Below are positions 40,617 to 49,176 of a stretch of 49,176 nt of DNA, in pieces (the first letter of the stretch is position 1; each line of letters opens with the position of its first letter). The notes beneath the pieces were generated by a model. The model worked only from the letters and a program-made list of their open reading frames with translations, had not been told where the DNA came from and ran no database searches. A program made the translations under genes and the position numbers. The DNA is from Alphaproteobacteria bacterium (GTDB lineage Bacteria; Pseudomonadota; Alphaproteobacteria; GCA-2731375): NCBI GenBank assembly GCA_021776235.1, contig JAJFGG010000151.1:1-49176 (forward strand), written 5' to 3'.

Positions 40617-43535
40617 ATGATGACAGTTCGGGACACGCCCGGCGGCGGTGATGATCAGGGCCAGGACGGCCCGGCGGGGGAGACTGTGCGCCTGCTGGCG
40701 ACCGTGCGGCAATTATCCGAGGAGTTGCACCCGCGAGGCCCATCTATCGGTGCCGTTACGCTGGACAGTACGCTTGACCGGGAGCTCGGTTTTGACAGTT
40801 TGGGCCGGGTCGAACTGCTCAGCAGGCTGGAGCAGGATTTCGATGTCAGCCTGTCCGAACAGTTGATTGCGACTGCCGATACGCCACGTGATCTGCTGCG
40901 GGCCCTGCATGGTGCCCAGGGCCGCAGCAATGTCCCGATTTCCCTGGCCATGGAAAGACTGACGTTGGGGCAGGCGGCGGCGCCAGACGGCGCCCACACC
41001 TTGATCGAAGCCCTGCAATGGCATGTCCAGGCCCACCCGGAGCGGCCGCATATCCGCTTATACAGCGATCATGACGACGGCGAAATCATCACCTACGGCG
41101 ACTTGTGGGCAGCAGCCGAAAGGACCGCGGCCGGACTGCTGGCGTTGGGGCTCGATCGCGGTGAAACGGTGGTCATCATGCTGCCCACGGGTCGTGATTA
41201 TTTCGCTACCTTCATGGGTGTGCTGCTGGCTGGCGGGGTGCCGGCGCCGGTTTATCCGCCGGGACGGCCCAGCCAGGTCGAAGAACATCTGCGCCGGCAC
41301 GTGGCGATCGTCGACAATTGCCAGGCGGCTATCATGGTCACCATGCCCGAGGCGATCCGCTTTACCGCGCTGCTGCGCGGTCTAACCACGTCCCTGCGCC
41401 AAGTAGTGACGCCCGAGGCGCTGACCGACTCGACTTCGGCGATACCGCAACTACCCCAGGCCCAGGGCAGCGATATCGCCTTTCTGCAGTATACCTCTGG
41501 CAGCACCGGCATGCCGAAGGGCGTGATTCTGACCCATGCCAACTTATTGGCCAATATCCGTGCCATGGGTGAGGCGCTCGAAGCATCGTCGGAGGATGTC
41601 TTTGTCAGCTGGTTGCCACTTTACCATGACATGGGATTGATCGGCGCCTGGCTCGGCAGTCTTTACTACGCAGCCCATCTGGTGATCATGTCACCGTTGG
41701 CCTTTATCGCGCGGCCGCAGCGCTGGTTCCGCGCCATCCATCGGTTTCGCGGTACCCTGTCGGCAGCGCCGAATTTCGCCTTTGAACTCTGCCTCAGGCG
41801 CCTGAAGGACGAGGATCTGACGGGGCTCGATCTGTCGTGCTGGCGGGTGGCGGCAAATGGCGCCGAAGCGGTGAGCCCCGAAACATTGGAAAAATTCAGC
41901 GGCCGATTTGAGAAGTTCGGTTTCCGCCCGGAGACCATGATGCCGGTTTATGGACTGGCGGAAAATTCCGTCGGTCTGGCCTTTCCGCCACTGGGCCGAG
42001 GGCCGCGGATCGACCGTATCCGGCGTGACCGTCTAATGAGATCGGGCCATGCGGTGCCGGCTGACGAGGCCGACGCGCACGCCCTGCGGTTTGTCGGCTG
42101 CGGCCATCCTTTGCCGCGCCATCAAATCCGCATCGTCGACGATGCCGGCCGCGAGCTGCCGGAGCGTCGGCAGGGACATCTGCAATTCCAGGGCCCCTCG
42201 GCAACCAGCGGCTACTTGCGGGCGCCGGATAAAACCGAGGCCATGTTCCATGGCGCCTGGCTTGATCCCGCCGACCTGGCCTATATAGCCGAGGGTGAAA
42301 TCTTTATCACCGGCCGCAGCAAAGACATCATTATTCATGCGGGCCGCAACCTTTATCCCGAGGAAATCGAAAACGAAGTGGGCAAGATTGCCGGCGTCCG
42401 GGAAGGCCGGATCGCGGTGTTCGGCAGTCATGATCCACAATCGGGGACCGAACGGCTGATCGTTCTGGCGGAGACCCGGGAGAGTGGGGCCGAACAACGC
42501 GATGCCCTTGGCCGCGGCATCAACGCCATCGTCACGGATCTGACCGGCGCGCCGGCCGATGAGGTGGTGTTGGCGCCGCCCAATACGGTGTTGAAGACCT
42601 CGAGCGGTAAAATTCGCCGTGCCGCGAGCCGCGAGTTGTATGAAAAGGGCGGTATCGGAAAGACGCAAAGTCCGATTTGGCTGCAGTTCCTGCGTCTCCG
42701 CCTGGCGGTGCTGCCCAAACGTCTGCGCCGCGTCTGGCAGATCAGCGGCGGCGCCCTTTACGGCGGCTATTGCTGGTTTATGTTCGCCTTGATGGCGCTG
42801 CCCCTGGGGCTGTTGTTCGCCATAATCCCGCGGCCGGAATGGTGCTGGCGAATGGGTCATTTCGCCGTACGGGGGGTGTTTCGGTTGACCGGCCTGCGTT
42901 TATCCGTAACCGGCGCGGAATATCTGGCCAGAACCGAAGGTCAGATCCTGGTCAGCAATCATCAAGGTTATCTAGATGGGTTTGTGATGATTGCTGCTTT
43001 GCCGCAGTGGACAGGCTTTGTGGCCAAACAGGAACTCGGCGACAACATATTTACGCGTCTCCTGATGCAACGCCTGGGTGCGGCGTTCGTGGAACGCTTC
43101 GACAGCGCCACGGGCGCCAGGGACGCGCAACGGCTGGCCGCGCGTGGCGAGGCCGGACAGTCCCTGCTGTTTTTTGCCGAGGGCACTTTTGAACGGATGC
43201 CCGGGTTAAAGCCGTTTCGCCTTGGCGCTTTTGAAACCGCGGTGGCGGCCGGGCGGCCGGTGGTGCCCATGGCCATCCGGGGCAGCCGCTCCGTATTGCG
43301 CGACGGCACCTGGCTACCACAGCGCGGCGCCTTTCGGGTGATGATCGGTGAACCCATGTGGCCGTCCCAGACCGGATCGGAGGGGAATGGGGACCATTTC
43401 AGCACCGCCATCGCACTGCGCGAACGTACGCGGGCGTGGATTTTACGCCATTGCGGCGAGCCCGATCTGGCCCACGAACGCCCGACGTTATTGGTTCGCG
43501 ACAGCGTCGGGTCGGCATCAAATGACTCAGAGTAG
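40617..43535 (+). CDS. Fusion protein: acyl carrier domain, acyl-AMP ligase, PlsC-type acyltransferase
   Basis: 972 residues from the ATG at 40617, with AAGG a few bases upstream. Residues about 22-97 are an acyl carrier domain with phosphopantetheine Ser61 in LGFDSLGRVELL. Residues about 110-690 form an adenylating enzyme with the ATP loop YTSGSTGMPKG (near 293), DLAYIAEGEIFITGRSKD and a final KTSSGKIRR Lys. After two hydrophobic segments, residues about 750-930 are a lysophosphatidate-type acyltransferase with HX4D (His782, Asp787 in NHQGYLD) and FAEGTFERMPG. It may activate a fatty acid, load it on its own carrier and pass it to a lipid acceptor at the inner membrane. E. coli Aas has the opposite order (acyltransferase first) and no carrier domain. 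Confidence 0.88.
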   Translation: MMTVRDTPGGGDDQGQDGPAGETVRLLATVRQLSEELHPRGPSIGAVTLDSTLDRELGFDSLGRVELLSRLEQDFDVSLSEQLIATADTPRDLLRALHGAQGRSNVPISLAMERLTLGQAAAPDGAHTLIEALQWHVQAHPERPHIRLYSDHDDGEIITYGDLWAAAERTAAGLLALGLDRGETVVIMLPTGRDYFATFMGVLLAGGVPAPVYPPGRPSQVEEHLRRHVAIVDNCQAAIMVTMPEAIRFTALLRGLTTSLRQVVTPEALTDSTSAIPQLPQAQGSDIAFLQYTSGSTGMPKGVILTHANLLANIRAMGEALEASSEDVFVSWLPLYHDMGLIGAWLGSLYYAAHLVIMSPLAFIARPQRWFRAIHRFRGTLSAAPNFAFELCLRRLKDEDLTGLDLSCWRVAANGAEAVSPETLEKFSGRFEKFGFRPETMMPVYGLAENSVGLAFPPLGRGPRIDRIRRDRLMRSGHAVPADEADAHALRFVGCGHPLPRHQIRIVDDAGRELPERRQGHLQFQGPSATSGYLRAPDKTEAMFHGAWLDPADLAYIAEGEIFITGRSKDIIIHAGRNLYPEEIENEVGKIAGVREGRIAVFGSHDPQSGTERLIVLAETRESGAEQRDALGRGINAIVTDLTGAPADEVVLAPPNTVLKTSSGKIRRAASRELYEKGGIGKTQSPIWLQFLRLRLAVLPKRLRRVWQISGGALYGGYCWFMFALMALPLGLLFAIIPRPEWCWRMGHFAVRGVFRLTGLRLSVTGAEYLARTEGQILVSNHQGYLDGFVMIAALPQWTGFVAKQELGDNIFTRLLMQRLGAAFVERFDSATGARDAQRLAARGEAGQSLLFFAEGTFERMPGLKPFRLGAFETAVAAGRPVVPMAIRGSRSVLRDGTWLPQRGAFRVMIGEPMWPSQTGSEGNGDHFSTAIALRERTRAWILRHCGEPDLAHERPTLLVRDSVGSASNDSE

Positions 43536-43547
43536 CCCGGAGATGCT

Positions 43548-44546
43548 CTAGGTGCCTCGTAAAATTTCTGCGTACAGGATGGGATCGACATTTCCGCCGG
43601 ACAGGACGATGACGGTGATGCCCGTGCTCAGATCCAGCCTACCGGCCAGAGCCGCGGCCAAAGCGACGGCGCCGCCCGGTTCGAGCACCAGTTTCAAATG
43701 ACTGAAGGCTGCCGCCATGGCGGCGGCCACCTCGCCATCACTGACCGCCAGACCGCCGCTGCAGAGTTTGCTGTTGACCTGGTAGGTCAGCAGGCCAGGT
43801 TCCGGCGCTAACAGGGCGTCGCAAAAACTCTCGGCGTCTGGGGCAGCGTTTTGCCGTTGACCAGCGGCGAAGGATCGTGCGGTATCGTCAAAGCCCTGGG
43901 GTTCGACCGTATATACAGCGGTCTCCGGCCGGTGATGTTTCACTGCCGTCGCCACTCCCGCGGTCAGGCCGCCGCCGCCGCAGGGCACCAGAACCCGGTC
44001 CGGCTCCAACTCCAACGCGCCGAGTTGTTGCATGATTTCCAAACCGATGGTGCCCTGACCCGCCATAATCAGGCGGTCGTCGTAGGGGCGGACCAGACTC
44101 AAATCCTGCTCCTGACAAAGCCGTTCGGCGATGGCTTCCCGCGGCTCTGCGCCATAGCGGTCGTAGGTTACGATCCGGGCGCCCCAGGCGGCGGTACCTT
44201 GCTTTTTCACCGCCGGCGCGTCTTCCGGCATGACGTTCAGGGCTGACACGCCGCAATAATGCGCCGCCGCGGCCACGCCCTGGGCATGGTTACCGGAGGA
44301 GTAGGCAATAACGCCGGCCCTGCGCGCCTGGGGGTCAAGCCGGCTGATATGGTTATAGGCACCGCGAAACTTGAACGATCCGGTAACCTGCAACGGCTCG
44401 GCCTTGAAAAACAATCGGCCGCCGGCTCGCTCATTCAGGGCCCTGTTTTCCAACAATGGCGTAGGGACGGCGATGCCGCGCAAGACCTGGGCGGCGGACA
44501 CGACGTCGGCGTAACTTACGGGCAGATCAGTGGTTTCCGTCACCAT
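43548..44546 (-). CDS. PLP-dependent threonine/serine dehydratase family protein
   Basis: The ATG at 44546 (GGAG about five bases upstream) overlaps the alpha/beta hydrolase gene by 20 bases, and gives 332 residues. The PLP Lys is in VTGSFKFRGAYNHISR, the Asn loop in AYSSGNHAQGVA, and the phosphate-binding glycine loop in LVPCGGGGLTAGVA, with LSGGNVD near the end. It lacks the C-terminal regulatory ACT domain of biosynthetic IlvA, so it fits catabolic threonine dehydratases or serine racemase-like enzymes. It is last in a three-gene run, and ends 12 bases from the convergent fusion-protein gene. Confidence 0.87.
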   Translation of the reverse strand: MVTETTDLPVSYADVVSAAQVLRGIAVPTPLLENRALNERAGGRLFFKAEPLQVTGSFKFRGAYNHISRLDPQARRAGVIAYSSGNHAQGVAAAAHYCGVSALNVMPEDAPAVKKQGTAAWGARIVTYDRYGAEPREAIAERLCQEQDLSLVRPYDDRLIMAGQGTIGLEIMQQLGALELEPDRVLVPCGGGGLTAGVATAVKHHRPETAVYTVEPQGFDDTARSFAAGQRQNAAPDAESFCDALLAPEPGLLTYQVNSKLCSGGLAVSDGEVAAAMAAAFSHLKLVLEPGGAVALAAALAGRLDLSTGITVIVLSGGNVDPILYAEILRGT

Positions 44547-45399
44547 GTTTCTCCAGGAACTCGTCAATTGCCGCCAGGCAGGCCGGCTCCACCAGTTGCG
44601 GCACATGGCCGCGGTTGGGCAGACTTAGCTGGCTCAGGTCAGGTTTCTCCTGCGCCATGCGGGCAAAGGTTTCCGGGCTCAGGATATCGGACAGGCCGCC
44701 GCGAATGGCCAACACTGGTACCTGCGCCAGGGACTTGAAATAGGGCCAGAAATCCACTGGACTGTCGCCGTGGTTCGAAACCGCATTCGCAATTGCCGGG
44801 TCATAATCCTGCACCAGCATACCATCTTCCCGCTGCCGGTAGCCGCGCCGGGCCTCGTCCCGCCATTGTTCTTTTTCAAAATCCGGATAGGCCGGACCGA
44901 ACAGCGTTTGCAGGTGTGCGGCAGCCTGCTCAAGATCCATGGCCGCCAGTGCTTTGCTGGCATAACCGCCAATGCGCGCGACGCCCCTGGGATCCAGTTC
45001 CGGGCCGATATCATTCAGGATCACCCCGGCCAGCGAGGTGGGCCGGGCCGCGCCCATGGCCATGGCCAGCAGGCCCCCCAGCGAGGTGCCGATAACAAGC
45101 ACTCTATGACAGCCCGTCAGGGCCAATAAATGCCCAATGTCTGAAAGATAGACCGAGGGAACATAATTATCATGATTGGGGTCGTAGGTGGATTTTCCCC
45201 GGCCGCGCAGATCCGGACACAATACCCGCCTGTCTGGGCAAATATGCCGGGCCAGCTCATGGAAATCGATAGAATTGCGGGTCAGGCCGGGCAGGCAGAG
45301 GACCGGTGTCGCGGCCGCCTTGGCATCACCATAGTCGCGGTAATAAAGTTCCAGGTCATCCTGGGCCCGGTAGCGGCATTCTTGATATTCCAAACTCAC
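44527..45399 (-). CDS. Alpha/beta hydrolase
   Basis: A GTG at 45399 overlaps the HAD stop (GTGA), which decides the start and gives 290 residues; the frame upstream is non-coding for this family. The nucleophile elbow is VIGTSLGGLLAM (GxSxG), the oxyanion region is VLCLPGLTRNSIDF, and the acid/His part has LPNRGHVPQL. It is typical of proline-iminopeptidase/3-oxoadipate-enol-lactonase-like serine hydrolases. The substrate is unknown. Overlaps on both sides (HAD upstream, dehydratase downstream) show a tight operon. Confidence 0.83.
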   Translation of the reverse strand: MSLEYQECRYRAQDDLELYYRDYGDAKAAATPVLCLPGLTRNSIDFHELARHICPDRRVLCPDLRGRGKSTYDPNHDNYVPSVYLSDIGHLLALTGCHRVLVIGTSLGGLLAMAMGAARPTSLAGVILNDIGPELDPRGVARIGGYASKALAAMDLEQAAAHLQTLFGPAYPDFEKEQWRDEARRGYRQREDGMLVQDYDPAIANAVSNHGDSPVDFWPYFKSLAQVPVLAIRGGLSDILSPETFARMAQEKPDLSQLSLPNRGHVPQLVEPACLAAIDEFLEKHGDGNH

Positions 45400-46091
45400 G
45401 ATCCCGCCACGCCTACGATCGAGGGCAAAGTCTCCAGGCTGTCCAGCATAACGTCCGGATTGCCGGGCAGGCGCTCCCGCGCCTGGGCGAAGCGGTTCAC
45501 CCAAACCACGCGAAAACCGAAGTTCGAAGCGGCATGGGCATCCCAGGCATTGGAGGATTGAAAGCAGATCCGGGAAGCGGCAACGTCAAGTTGATCGACG
45601 GCCAGTTGATAAACCGCAGGCGCCGTCTTGTAGATCTTGATCTGATCGGCTGAAATGACCGCATCCAGGGCGCCGCCGATGCCAGCGTTGTCGACCGCCG
45701 CTTGCAGCATCCCAGGCGAGCCATTTGACAGGATCGCGGTTTTCATACCGCCATCCTGCAGGCGACGCAGAACGTCCCCCACTTCCGGATAGCAATCCAG
45801 TTGCAGATACAGTTCCATCAACCTATCGCGTAGGGCGCTGTCATTCAGATCCAGGGCCTCCATGGCGAAATCCAGAGCCTCGCCGGTGACCTGCCAGAAA
45901 TCAGCGTAATTTTCCATCAGGCTGCGCAGCCAGGTGTATTGCAATTGCCGGCCCCGCCACAATTCCGCCAGGGGCAGCCACTTATCGCCCAGGTCGGCGG
46001 CGCAATGTTGCGCCGCGGCGTTGACGTCGAACAGGGTGCCATAGGCATCGAAGACGCAGGCGCCAATACCTTCCAATCGGGTTGCAGTCAT
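45396..46091 (-). CDS. Haloacid dehalogenase, type II
   Basis: 231 residues with the full L-2-haloacid dehalogenase signature: nucleophile Asp in CVFDAYGTLFD, LLD-like helix with YTWLRSLMENYADFWQ (active-site hydrophobic pocket), ILSNGSPGML, KIYKTAPAVYQL with catalytic Lys, and SSNAWDAHAAS. These enzymes hydrolyse L-2-haloacids to D-2-hydroxyacids, with known use on chloro- or fluoroacetates. Unlike the HAD gene at 32538, all diagnostic residues are present. It is the first gene of the three-gene operon with the alpha/beta hydrolase and dehydratase. The ribosome site (GAAAG) is modest. Confidence 0.87.
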   Translation of the reverse strand: MTATRLEGIGACVFDAYGTLFDVNAAAQHCAADLGDKWLPLAELWRGRQLQYTWLRSLMENYADFWQVTGEALDFAMEALDLNDSALRDRLMELYLQLDCYPEVGDVLRRLQDGGMKTAILSNGSPGMLQAAVDNAGIGGALDAVISADQIKIYKTAPAVYQLAVDQLDVAASRICFQSSNAWDAHAASNFGFRVVWVNRFAQARERLPGNPDVMLDSLETLPSIVGVAGS

Positions 46092-46170
46092 GATTTGGTC
46101 TTTCGTGTTGAATATCGCGGCTTGATTATCCCATGCAATGCGCCTGGGACCTAGATGTGATCTCTTGCGG

Positions 46171-48150
46171 TCATTTGCGGGGCCTGTCGCCGCGGTGCAG
46201 ATCGTGGTTCAGGGCCAGCCCGGCTGATCCGGGATTGAAGCGCCAGCGATAGACCTGCAGGTTCTCCAGTACCCTTTGCACATAGTTGCGCGTCTCGGAT
46301 ATGGTGATGGCTTCCACCCAGTCGATGGGATCGACGATGCCGCGCCGCGGATCACCGTTTTTCCGCAGCCAGTGCCGCACCCGTTTCGGCCCGGCGTTGT
46401 AGGCCGCCAGCGCCATGATGTAGGAACCGCGGTAGGCCTTGATCAACTGGCCCAGATAGGCCGACCCCAAGCGCATGTTGTAGCGGCCATCGAACAGGCG
46501 GTCGCGGCGGTAGCGCAGGCGCAGACTTTTCGCCACCTTGCGGGCCGTGCGTGGCAGTAATTGCATCAGGCCCCGGGCCGAGGCGGATGAAACAGCGGTA
46601 GGATTGAATTCGCTTTCCTGGCGCGCCACGGCATGGGCCAGAGCGGCCTCTATGGGCATTGGCGCCAGGTTGGAAAGCATGGGGTAACCGGTGCGCGGCA
46701 ATAGGGTGCCCGCGCGCAGGGCCAGTTTGGAGGCCCGCACCGCCAGGGTGGATTGCCCCAGACCCTGGCCAAGGCGGGCTGCCAATAGGCGCCCTTCGGG
46801 GTTGATGGCGGTGCGGGTGAGATGCAGGATTATGGGGCGCAAATGTTGCTCTTGCTTCAGTTCCAACAGCATGCGGCTCAATCGCACCAGTTCCTGGCTG
46901 TTGAACCGGCGCATTTCCGTCACGCTGGGCGATGGCGCCTTTGGTAATTTCCAGCGGGCTTTCGAACCCAGGGCCTCGGTGGCCAACTGGCCGTAATAGG
47001 TGGACGGATGGCGGCTCGCGGCCAGATACCACTTGGTTGCATCCTTTCTGTTGCCCTGTGCCATGTTGGCGCGCCCGGCCCAATAGGCAGCCCGGGCCTT
47101 GCTGACGGGAAATTTCACATGCCCATAAAGACTACCGAAATGGCGCAGGGCGGTGCCGGCATCGTTCAGAAACCGCAAGGCGATCCAGCCGGACAGCCAT
47201 TCAGCCTGCGCATAGCTGAAATGCCCAGGCAACTGTCCGTGCTCCGAGGCCAGGCGGTAGGCCAGTCCCGCTTCGCCTTCGCGCAAGGCGCCGCGGGCCT
47301 GAATGTGGCGTTCCAACCACCATTTTTTCGGTCGCGGCCCCAGGTTGGACGGCGGTTTCAGAAGAATTTCCCGGGCCCGTTCATCCAGGTTTTTGCGCCG
47401 CCGCCAACGCAGCCTTTCATAGGCCAATCCGCTGTCGTTCAGCATGTCCTCTGGCACAGCGGCGATTTTGCTGTCCACGCCGGGGCCGCGTACCATCAGG
47501 CTTTCCCGCGCTTCGGCCAATTTGCGGTAGTCCTTAGGAACCAGGGTGTAGAGCCGCCGGGCGCTGTAGCGATGACCCTGCCACAACATATGATCCAGGC
47601 GGGCAATATGGTCGGCCGTGGTAAGGATCTTGCGGTGCCGCCGGTATATGGCTTTGGAGTTCCGCCGGGAAAATACATTGTTGATCCAAGCGTAACGCAG
47701 CCATTGGCGGCCATCTTCCTGCATGCCGTTTCGCAACATGGCCTCTGCCAGGCGGACCTGACCCGGACCCGAAAGCGGACGGTGCAGAGTAAACCATTCC
47801 AGGGCGATGGGATCGGCTATGCGGCTTAGGGTCATTGCCTCTTCGGTGCGACGGATCAATCTATCGCGAGACGGCCAATCGGGGTTCGCCTCCAGGAATT
47901 CGCCAATTTCATCAAAGCTGGCCCGATTGCCCGGTTGGCGGTAGTGCAGCCAGCGCAGCGCCTTTGCCGGCAACCGATCTTTTGCTTTTCGGGCGAAGCG
48001 GTGGGCGCTACGCCATTCGTTTTTCTTTGCCGCCTGATAGGCTTTGCGGTAATGCGCCCGGTCCTCATGGGAGAGCAGATTGCTTTCCGTCTGCGCCCGG
48101 GCGGCATGGGAAAAAATCAGGGGCGGCGACAGCCAGGCGGCGAAAAGCAC
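46171..48150 (-). CDS. slt: Soluble lytic murein transglycosylase
   Basis: The catalytic C-terminal domain has AVARQESEFNPTAVSSASAR with the catalytic Glu in QES, GLMQLLPRTARKVAK, and YIMALAAYNAGPKRV, the SLT/GEWL motifs. The N-terminal 400 residues are an alpha-superhelical (U-shaped) domain as in Slt70. It cleaves peptidoglycan in the periplasm to give 1,6-anhydromuramyl products. The signal sequence AVRTFTRAVAAVLFAAWLS, cleaved near ARAQ, is read in frame, but the only standard start near it is GTG at 48150, inside the signal. Codons farther upstream run into the divergent dapA gene. The start is therefore uncertain and may be non-standard or affected by an error. Confidence 0.85.
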   Translation of the reverse strand: MLFAAWLSPPLIFSHAARAQTESNLLSHEDRAHYRKAYQAAKKNEWRSAHRFARKAKDRLPAKALRWLHYRQPGNRASFDEIGEFLEANPDWPSRDRLIRRTEEAMTLSRIADPIALEWFTLHRPLSGPGQVRLAEAMLRNGMQEDGRQWLRYAWINNVFSRRNSKAIYRRHRKILTTADHIARLDHMLWQGHRYSARRLYTLVPKDYRKLAEARESLMVRGPGVDSKIAAVPEDMLNDSGLAYERLRWRRRKNLDERAREILLKPPSNLGPRPKKWWLERHIQARGALREGEAGLAYRLASEHGQLPGHFSYAQAEWLSGWIALRFLNDAGTALRHFGSLYGHVKFPVSKARAAYWAGRANMAQGNRKDATKWYLAASRHPSTYYGQLATEALGSKARWKLPKAPSPSVTEMRRFNSQELVRLSRMLLELKQEQHLRPIILHLTRTAINPEGRLLAARLGQGLGQSTLAVRASKLALRAGTLLPRTGYPMLSNLAPMPIEAALAHAVARQESEFNPTAVSSASARGLMQLLPRTARKVAKSLRLRYRRDRLFDGRYNMRLGSAYLGQLIKAYRGSYIMALAAYNAGPKRVRHWLRKNGDPRRGIVDPIDWVEAITISETRNYVQRVLENLQVYRWRFNPGSAGLALNHDLHRGDRPRK

Positions 48151-48258
48151 GGCGGCAACCGCCCGGGTGAAGGTGCGTACCGCGCCAGGATGGGCGTGAA
48201 CCGGGTTGATTGCTGTTCTTAGGAATGCGACTAAGGAGCGGATTGGTGTTCTCGCAGC

Positions 48259-48287
48259 TTGCCCCCCTGCCGGGGAAAGGGTTAAGT
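48259..48287 (+). promoter_or_regulatory. Promoter-like boxes before dapA
   Basis: TTGCCC (48259-48264), a 17-base spacer and TTAAGT (48282-48287) are a moderate sigma-70 fit 43 bases before the dapA start. The site lies in the divergent gap with the transglycosylase gene. Confidence 0.25.
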
Positions 48288-48330
48288 TCGCGGCACTTTT
48301 AGCAGAATAGCATTTCCCTAGGAGAGAAAC

Positions 48331-49176
48331 ATGTTCAAGGGGTCGATTGTTGCGCTTATTACACCGTTCCGCGATGGCAAGGTGGATGAAGCCGCACTGC
48401 GAAAACTTGTTGACTGGCATGTTGAGCAGGGCACCCACGGCATTGTCCCCTGCGGCACTACGGGGGAAAGCCCCACGCTGTCCCATGAAGAGCATGGCCG
48501 CGTCGTAGAGATTGTAATCGAACAGGTGGCGGGACGCTTGCCGATTATTGCCGGTGCCGGTTCCAACAATACGGCCGAAGCGATTTCGCTGACCCAACAT
48601 GCCCAGGCGGCGGGCGCGGATGCAGTGCTGCACGTGGCCGGTTATTATAACCGGCCAAATCAGGAGGGGCTGTATCAGCACTTCAAGGCTGTGCATGATG
48701 CCTCTGATATCCCCATCATCGTCTACAATATCCCGCCCCGCGCCATCGTCGATATTCTGCCCGAGACCATGCAGAGGCTGGCCGAGTTACCACGGATCGC
48801 CGGGGTAAAGGACGCCACCTGTGATGGCTCCCGGATCAGCCGCGAACGTCTTCTGATCGGATCCGATTTTTGTCATCTGTCGGGCGAGGATCCCACGGCC
48901 CTGGCTTATAACGCCCACGGCGGCCATGGTTGTATATCCGTGTCCGCCAATGTGGCGCCGAAACTATGCGCGGAATTTCAGGAGGCCTGTCAGTCCGGCG
49001 ATTATGGCCTGGCCTTGAGCCTGCACGAGCGCCTTATGCCGTTGCATATTGTGCTGTTCCTGGAACCCAGCCCGGCCGGGACCAAGCATGCGGCATGGCG
49101 CCTTGGCCTGTGCGAAGCCGAGGCGCGCCTGCCGGTGGTGCCGCTGACAAACGGAACCGCGGACAAGATCGACGCT
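48331..49176 (+). CDS. dapA: 4-hydroxy-tetrahydrodipicolinate synthase (5' part, runs off the edge)
   Basis: The frame opens at ATG 48331 after AGGAGAG and stays open to the window end (282 codons; the family is about 290), so only a few residues are missing. Motifs: [18 protein letters not shown] at the start, [12 protein letters not shown] (substrate-binding Thr pair), [15 protein letters not shown] (Tyr), IIVYNIPPR (catalytic Tyr), and AGVKDATCD with the Schiff-base Lys. It condenses pyruvate with aspartate semialdehyde in lysine and diaminopimelate synthesis. The neighbouring lytic transglycosylase acts on the peptidoglycan that diaminopimelate helps build. Confidence 0.93.
   Translation, partial: MFKGSIVALITPFRDGKVDEAALRKLVDWHVEQGTHGIVPCGTTGESPTLSHEEHGRVVEIVIEQVAGRLPIIAGAGSNNTAEAISLTQHAQAAGADAVLHVAGYYNRPNQEGLYQHFKAVHDASDIPIIVYNIPPRAIVDILPETMQRLAELPRIAGVKDATCDGSRISRERLLIGSDFCHLSGEDPTALAYNAHGGHGCISVSANVAPKLCAEFQEACQSGDYGLALSLHERLMPLHIVLFLEPSPAGTKHAAWRLGLCEAEARLPVVPLTNGTADKIDA

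Noticed and set aside
1-49176. CRISPR array, rRNA or tRNA genes
   Set aside because: No regularly spaced repeats and no recognisable rRNA or tRNA sequence were seen on reading both strands; a dedicated search could still find a divergent tRNA.

Overview
The window reads as chromosomal DNA of a GC-rich Gram-negative bacterium, most likely an environmental alphaproteobacterium of Rhodospirillales type. This rests on codon use, several outer-membrane barrel proteins, multihaem cytochromes, many CaiB, crotonase, LLM and haloacid-dehalogenase-type enzymes, and a TPR regulator with an N-terminal domain common in alphaproteobacteria. Lineage is an inference; no rRNA or tRNA gene was recognised.

Region 1 (1-6.66 kb, + strand) is a compact redox operon. 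It holds the 3' end of a flavin/2Fe-2S NAD(P)H reductase, a periplasmic tetrahaem cytochrome of c554 type, a protein joining two cyclic-nucleotide-binding-like domains to a four-cluster ferredoxin, a membrane protein with two HX13H helices like a dihaem cytochrome b, and a membrane-anchored decahaem cytochrome with a Cys-rich N-terminus and an Asp/Glu-rich linker. The cysteine, histidine and CXXCH motifs are direct observations. The electron route from NAD(P)H to periplasm is an inference, and this is the best candidate for an undescribed system.

Region 2 (6.65-9.94 kb, - strand) has a radical SAM/SPASM protein and an overlapping CaiB-CitE pair (CoA transferase plus acyl-CoA lyase).

Region 3 (about 9.9-25.1 kb) looks like an accessory island. 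It starts at a decayed tyrosine recombinase whose nucleophile is replaced by His. A visibly AT-richer pair follows: a solute-binding protein and a HAMP-PAS-SpoIIE phosphatase. Then come two sulfatases, three outer-membrane proteins (FadL, MipA/OmpV, an unnamed barrel), a TauD/AtsK-like dioxygenase remnant, a transposase remnant, a duplicated small coiled-coil gene with a truncated second sulfatase start, a TPR regulator and an SGNH hydrolase. Uptake and desulfation of sulfate esters is the suggested theme.

Region 4 (25.3-46.1 kb) is a dense set of catabolic genes: two crotonases, an acetolactate-synthase-like TPP enzyme, a DUF1445 hydro-lyase, a gamma-glutamyltransferase homologue, D-tartrate dehydratase, two HAD proteins, a second CaiB enzyme, a thiolase-like protein, a class II aldolase, a methyltransferase, an SDR, an LLM monooxygenase, a GST, an ACP-acyl-AMP ligase-PlsC fusion, a threonine dehydratase and an alpha/beta hydrolase. 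Many neighbours overlap or lie within 40 bases, so they form several short operons.

Region 5 (46.2-49.2 kb) is housekeeping: a soluble lytic transglycosylase and, divergently, the start of dapA, which runs off the right edge.
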